Below, piece after piece: positions 58,050-64,000 of a DNA stretch of 64,000 bases. Position 1 is the stretch's first letter, and each line of letters opens with the position of its first letter. The stretch comes from Globodera rostochiensis (lineage: Eukaryota; Nematoda; Chromadorea; Rhabditida; Heteroderidae): assembly GCA_018350325.1 (NCBI GenBank), contig JAEVLN010000018.1:996185-1060184 (forward strand), read 5' to 3'. A program made the translations under genes and the position numbers. The notes below the pieces were generated by a model, which was not told the DNA's origin, made no database searches, and worked only from the letters and a program-made list of their open reading frames with translations.

Positions 58050-61000
58050 GGGAGAGAGTCTGGCGACGAGAGTAATTTGGACATCAACGCGCCCTATCTA
58101 AAAATTGTTCTACTTCTCTTTAAAAAATCCGAAATTTGAGCGGTGCGTTGACTTAGCACAAGTCTACAAGGTACTAAAGTGCTTCATCCACCACACTCTG
58201 TCGTTGTGATGAAAACAAATTTTGAAATTGTCTGACTGAAAGGTTGGACTTAAACCCGTTTTCGATTAAGGGGTGAGAGAAAGAAAGGGAGGGGAAGAAG
58301 TAAGGGGCGAGAGAAAAAAGGGAGGGGAAGAAGTAAGGGGCGAGAGCAATTGCGCGAAAGGGAAGGTCGAGAGAATATAAGGGGAAAGAAGAATCCAATG
58401 GGGAGTTGGTTGATTGATTGATTGATGGCGACTTGCGTAAAAGCGCAATACTACGATTTGAGAATGGTGAACACTTGGCCGGGATAAACCGTCTTTTGCC
58501 TATTAGCCGTTAACTATAATTTAGCTTGCGATATTTGGGGAAAATCTTTAGCAAAGTTAAATCTTCTATAGTTTACCGAAAATTTATGAAATTTTTTTCA
58601 AAAATCTTTAAACATTAAAGTTTTTTCAAATATTAAATTGCGTTTTTTAGAAAATTTGTATTTTTTATAGTAACTAAAATAATTTTATAAATACTTCAAT
58701 AATAATAATAATAATAATGCTTGTATAATTTGAAACCGAGTGTTTGCAATGGCAAGGGGCCCTTGCCGAAAAGGGCGCCAGATTTCGCTTGGCGTTTGGC
58801 GCTGTGAGCTTGATTTGAATTGAGAGCCAATCGAGATAGGAAGGGCCCTATATAAAAGGCTTAGTTTGGGCCGCAGTTTCGGACTGCAGCCGGCTTGATT
58901 GGGGTGGTTGTTGCCTGCTACTGTATTGAACTAGGGTTTTGAAAAGGCCTGTTATGGATGTTAAAGGGCCTAAAGGCTAATAACATCTTAGGAGCTGTGT
59001 TAGGGTTTTTTGCTACCGCGTGGCTTTGCCCGATTTGGCCTGCTTTGCCATTGGGCCCACGCTCAATTAAGCGCTGGTAATTTGGTCAGCTACCTGGGTT
59101 TTGGTACAAAGTCACCCTAGTTTGGGGCGCTTATCCACTTAAGCTTGCGGATAATTAATTGACCTCCCGAAGCCGCTTGTTTGTAAGGACCTATAGCGTG
59201 CCGGTTGATTTGTGTTTTTATAGAGCGTTATTACGACCCATTGGGTGGCAGCGAGATCTTCCCCTAATTCAGTTTGGGTGCAGTTCTTTGTTAGGGGTCG
59301 ATTTGCCCTTTGCCCCATTGATTGAGCGTTTAGCTAATGCCCCCGGGTGGTTTTGCGAGTTGAACCTAATTTGATCGTATCCGTTTTGTCCACCAATAGC
59401 AGATTCAGTTTACCTGCAATCGTTTCTTTGCCCTATATTGATTGAATTAACTTTTTAAATATTTTTTTTTGTTGCTGATAAATCGTCAAACTTGGGCTGT
59501 GGATTGATTTGGAGGGGCAAGTTTTGTTGTACTCTACGGCTGCCGAACTCCGTTTTGTTTGTTTGTTTAAAAGTGTTAGTTGGCAAATATTGATTGATGG
59601 AATTGCAATAATTCTCCTTTGTGTTTGCCCTCTAATTTTGCCTGCTAGGGAATTAGGGCTCTTCCGATTACTCGACAGCTTCCGGTGAGGGCCTGAGCCC
59701 TATTAATTTGCAACTACCTTTGCAGTAGCCGGTTAGGTGGCAGCTTATTCGGCTTATTAGCTGCGCTCCCCTCCGCCCGAATTAATTGATTGATTGACAA
59801 GCCGATCATGCACCAGCTCAACTTGTTTGGCAACTTTGTTAGGGGCCAAAATTGTAATAATGCTACTTTGCAGTATGTCAGCCATTTTTGTCTGCTAGTG
59901 AACTTGGCACTTGCCCCAATCACTTGGCAGCCTAAATTAAGTCAACAGGCGGTTTTGGGCACCCTAATAGGGCTCCTATTAGGGGGACGAGAAAAGACAA
60001 AGAGAGAGAAGTTAGAAGGAAAGATTAAGAAAAGCGAGAAAGAGTGTAAGCGGAGGAAAAAGAACGGGAGCGTGGGAGAGAGAGTGAGAGAGAAGTAAGA
60101 GGGACAGATAAAAAGAAGAGAGAAAGACAGAGAGAAGTAAGGGCGAAAGATATAGAGGCCGACAACGTGTGAGAGAAAAAATAATGGCAGAGATAAAGAA
60201 AAAGAGACAGCGTAGGATAAGCAGTGAAGTAAAGGGTAGAGAACCGAGAAATAAGAGAGAGAGAGAGAGCGTTAGAAGGAGAGGAAGTGGGTGGATGAAC
60301 GAAAAAGAGAAGAACTAAGGCAGAGGGCGATTGCAAGATATTGTCGCTTACTATAATTTTGCTCCTGAAATTTAGAAGTTAAAACTTTACCCAAAAATCT
60401 ATCAAGGATTTTAACAAAAATTTTTAAACATTAAAAGTTTTTGCAATATTATTAGGGGTTTTTTTTTTAATTTTGAATTTTTTGGGTTACCTAAAATATT
60501 TTTATAAAAACAATTCAATAATTCAGCCCCCCAGATTCGCCTATTGGCCCTTGCTCAATTAATTACACGCTAGCTTTGGCTCACACTCGGTGTTTTGGGC
60601 GAATTAATTGCCCTCAGGCTTTTCCCGAGTCAGTAGGTTTGTAATCGCCGTTGCCCCGATATTGGCTAAATTTAAATTTTTGCAACAATTATTGATATTA
60701 CCAATCCAATTTTGGCTGCTAGGTAATCTTGCCCTCCCCGATTGATTGACAGATTAGGATACAGCCGGTTTGGGGGGGGGGGGGGGTTTACCCTAATTTG
60801 GGCATTATCCTGTTCGACTCTGCGTTAGAACTAATAGCCCCAAGCCTAGGATCAGTGTGATAGTTTATTGTCCGGATATTAATTGAATTCAGATTGTTTA
60901 ATAATTCTCCTTTGACATTGCAGCCTGATTTGCGCTGCTTGTAGATTTAGTCCTTCGCCCAATTGTCTGACAGTTCGGATTGGTCCACCGCCGGTTTTGG

Positions 61001-64000
61001 ATCACTCCTAATTTAAGACCCCCCCGCTTTGTTTTACTCTACGGTCAAATTAATTGGCCCAATACCCAAATTCAGTTTTGTTGATCGTTGGCTGCGAAAT
61101 ATTGATTGAGTTTGATTTTTAAATAATTCGGTTTTGATAATGATAGGCTGCGATAGATTTGGAGAGCCCAGAGTTTGTTTGCCCCGTTTGTTGACCGGAT
61201 ACTGCTTGAGTTTAATTTCCAATAATTCCCCTTTGATATTGGCCGCTTGATTTTGGCTTCGAGTGAAGTTGGGACCTCCTCGCCAAATTTATTGGCTGCT
61301 TAGATTTGTCCTTGAGCCTCCCTAACTTGGGCCCTATCCACGTGCTCTACTCTACTCTACTGCCGAATTAACTGCCAGCTAATTTCCGAATTATGTTTAT
61401 TCAATTGTGTGTTAGTTGGAAAAAATGTTTAAATTTGATTTTTAAGTAATGTTATTTTGAAAAAGTCCAGTACCCTCGGGCTGTGAAAGAGAAAAGTGGG
61501 GCGAGAGAAAAAGATAGAGAGAAGTAAGGGGGAGAGAACGAGGGGAGAGAGAAATAGAGATAAAGGTAAGGGGTAGAGAGAAAAAAAGAGTAAGGGGTCG
61601 AGAGAAAGAGCGAGTAAGGGGTAGAGAGAAAGAGAGAAGGGGGAGAAAGAGAGCCGAGCAAATATACAAGGTCAGGAGAATCCAATGGTTAGTTGATTGA
61701 TTGATTGATGACGTTTCAACAAAAGCGCTATAAAAATTTGAAGATTTTGAACTCTATATATGGACCAAACCCCTTACAATAAGTCAAAAAAATGCAACTT
61801 GTTGTTCCCTCTGTACGAAAATAAATCAGCTAGTGTTTTAAAAAATAAATTTAGACTTATTTAGCCGTTTTCCTATAAGTTTACTTGCGATAGTTTGAGA
61901 AAATAATAAACAAAAATTAAATTTTCTATACTTTACCAAAAATTTAAAAATTATTTTACCAAAAATCTTCAAACATTAAAAGTTTTTTAAATTTATTTGT
62001 GTTAACTAAAGTAGTAATATTTGTATAATTTGAGTGACCGAATATTTGAAAATGGCAAACCGCCCTTCCCGGACTTTGCCGCCCAGAGAAGGTGGATGGC
62101 AGCTTCGCTTTTGGGCCGCTCACTGATTGGCAGCTAGATTTGGCAGCCCCAATTTGTGTTCTAATGGCTAGTTGCCAAGATATCTGTTGAATTTTAATTC
62201 GAATTTTCAATAATTCTCCTTTGATATTGCTACCCCGATCTTAGCTGCGAGTAAGTTTGCCCCCTCGCCCCAACTGATTGGCAGCTTATTGGGCCAACAG
62301 GTGGTTTTTGAGTCAGCCTTATTTAGCCACTATCCTGTACAAACTCTACGCTCAAATTAATTGTCAGCCAATTGCCGTATTCAGTTTGTTTGCAATAGTT
62401 TGTTTGCCGGATATTGATTGAATTTGATATATATAGGCCCAAATACACAAATTCAGTTTCTTTGCAGGTGTTGTCAGTTGAATTTGCAGTAGATTTGGGT
62501 TGCAGCCGCCCTTGGGGCAGCCTAATTTGGCCTATTAGCCGCGCTGTCCTACGGCGAAATTGATTGCCGGCAAAAGCTTTCCTCAATTCAGATTGTTTGC
62601 AGCCGTTTGTTGAGACCAATATTGATTAAACTTTAATTTTTCAATAATTCCCCCTTTGATATTGGCCGCCAGATTTTGGATGCTAGTAAATTTGGCCACT
62701 TGCCCAAGTGATTGTCCGTCTATATTAGGCCCACAAGCGGTTTGAGCGCCTAACAGGCGTCGAGAGAGAGAAAGAAACAAAGAGAGAGAGAGAGGAAAGG
62801 GGGAGAGCGAAAAAAAAGTTGAATCTTTTCTATACGTTTCAAAAAAATTTATGAAATTTTTTGTCAATTTTTCAAATATTATTTTGCGTTTTTTAAATAT
62901 TTGTATTTTCTGTGTGAAACTAAATAATTCTATAAAATTAGACCAGCAATAATTTTGTGTGATTTGCGTAACCGCCTCAGCTTGGTTGCAATCGTTTGAT
63001 GGTTGGATATTGATTGATACTTAATTTTACAATAATTTCCCTTAGATGTTGTCACCGCCAATTTGAGTTCTCGCCAAATTGATTGGCGACTGATAAACCA
63101 ACAGGCTGCTTTTGCCCCTTAACAGGGGGAGTGAAAGAGAAAAGTAAGGGGGTGAGATAGAAAAAGAGAGAAAGAAGCGAGAAAGTGAAAGAGAGAAAGA
63201 GAAGCTAGGGGTAGAGAAGAAGTACGGGGGTGAGAGGATAGAGAGAGAGAGAGAGAGAGAAGTAAGGGGAGAGAGAGGATAGAGCGAGAGAGAGAGAAGT
63301 AAGGGGAGAGAGAGGATAGAGCGAGAGAGAGAGAGAAGTAAGGGGAGAGAGAGAATAGAGAGTGGGATGTAAGGGGTGAGATAAGATAGAACAAGTAAAG
63401 GAGCGAGCGATTGCAGGAGGGGGCATTGAGAAAATTGTTTAAAAAGGTTAAATTTTAGAGAAGTCAAGAGGATAGAGAAAGAGGCGCAAGGGGGAGAGAG
63501 GATAGAGAGAGAGAGGGAAATAAGGGAAAGAGAGGATAGAGAGAGAGAGAGAGAGGGGAGAAATGTGGAAAAAGAAAGATAGAAAAGTAAAGAAAAGCGA
63601 TTGCAGGAGAGGAAATTGAGAAAATTGTTTAAAAAGGTTAAATTTTAGAGAAGTCAAGAGGACAGAGAAAGAGGCGCAAGGGGGAGAGAGGATAGAGAGA
63701 GAGAGGGAAATAAGGGAAAGAGAGGATAGAGAGAGAGAGAGAGGGGAGAAATGTGGAAAAAGAAAGATAGAAAAGTAAAGAAAAGCGATTGCAGGAGAGG
63801 AAATTGAGAAAATTGTTTAAAAAGGTTAAATTTTAGAGAAGTCAAGAGGACAGAGAAAGAGGCGCAAGGGGGAGAGGGGATAGAGAGAGAGAGAGAAATA
63901 AGGGAAAGAGAGGATAGAGAGAGAGAGAGGGGAGAAATGTGGAAAAAGAAAGATAGAAAAGTAAAGAAAAGCGTTTGCAGGAGAGGGGATTGAGAAAATT
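58050..64000. repeat. Right arm of the giant palindrome, cut by the window end
   Basis: Reverse complement of the left arm with only one copy of the 2.49-kb unit (59318-61809). The last bases, AGAGGGGATTGAGAAAATT, mirror the sequence near 49534, so the arm continues beyond the window. GA-rich tracts here mirror the CT tracts of the left arm. No gene. Confidence 0.95.

Noticed and set aside
57960..64000. Telomeric end of a chromosome
   Set aside because: No runs of the nematode telomere repeat TTAGGC were seen; the palindrome continues past the window edge instead.

Overview
The window looks like a stretch of a nematode nuclear genome. Evidence: AT-rich DNA, genes split into many short exons by small GT..AG introns, and typical nematode families (SRG-like chemoreceptors, an ShKT-domain secreted protein, a glutamate decarboxylase of the UNC-25 type, an intracellular-type serpin). 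Splice-acceptor-like sequences just upstream of several start codons would fit trans-splicing. A plant-parasitic (tylenchid) nematode is my guess, not something the sequence proves. There are no bacterial genes, operons or CRISPR arrays.

Six genes could be rebuilt exon by exon with consistent splice phase. They are a serpin (3631-5774, minus, 8 exons), a leucine-rich-repeat transmembrane receptor (7729-12271, minus, 15 exons), glutamate decarboxylase (22558-28688, minus, 24 exons including micro-exons), two SRG-like GPCRs (31579-33678 plus and 43491-45198 minus, 6 exons each), and a secreted Cys-rich/ShKT protein (40367-41528, minus, 7 exons). Broken GPCR pieces lie at 29.6, 33.7, 37.6 and 46.1 kb, and a broken ShKT exon at 39.0 kb, so 29-46 kb is a small birth-and-death chemoreceptor cluster.

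Layout. 0-3.6 kb: repeats and a clean hAT-type MITE. 3.6-12.3 kb: serpin and LRR receptor. 12.3-22.5 kb: no gene I can support; poly-G runs, small duplications and a GAACAG-repeat element. 22.5-28.7 kb: glutamate decarboxylase with several transposon remnants in its introns. 28.7-46 kb: GPCR cluster around a 2.7-kb satellite of 31/32-bp units, plus the ShKT gene. 45.8-46.9 kb: a hAT element bounded by an 8-bp target duplication, holding a BED zinc finger, a piece of GPCR first exon, and a hAT dimerisation region. 47-49.5 kb: GCGCGA-rich repeats, a tRNA-like module and AT-rich DNA. 49.5-64 kb: a giant, nearly perfect palindrome centred near 58,016 whose left arm carries an extra 2.49-kb tandem duplication; its right end lies beyond the window.

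The genes do not form one pathway. Glutamate decarboxylase makes GABA, the GPCRs are probable chemosensors, the LRR protein is a probable cell-surface receptor, and the serpin and ShKT proteins are likely protease-related or secreted accessory proteins. The strongest non-gene signal is a set of hAT-type MITEs, each made of its own short reiterated motif and most with intact 8-bp target duplications, and the chimeric element that has picked up a chemoreceptor exon from the neighbouring family.
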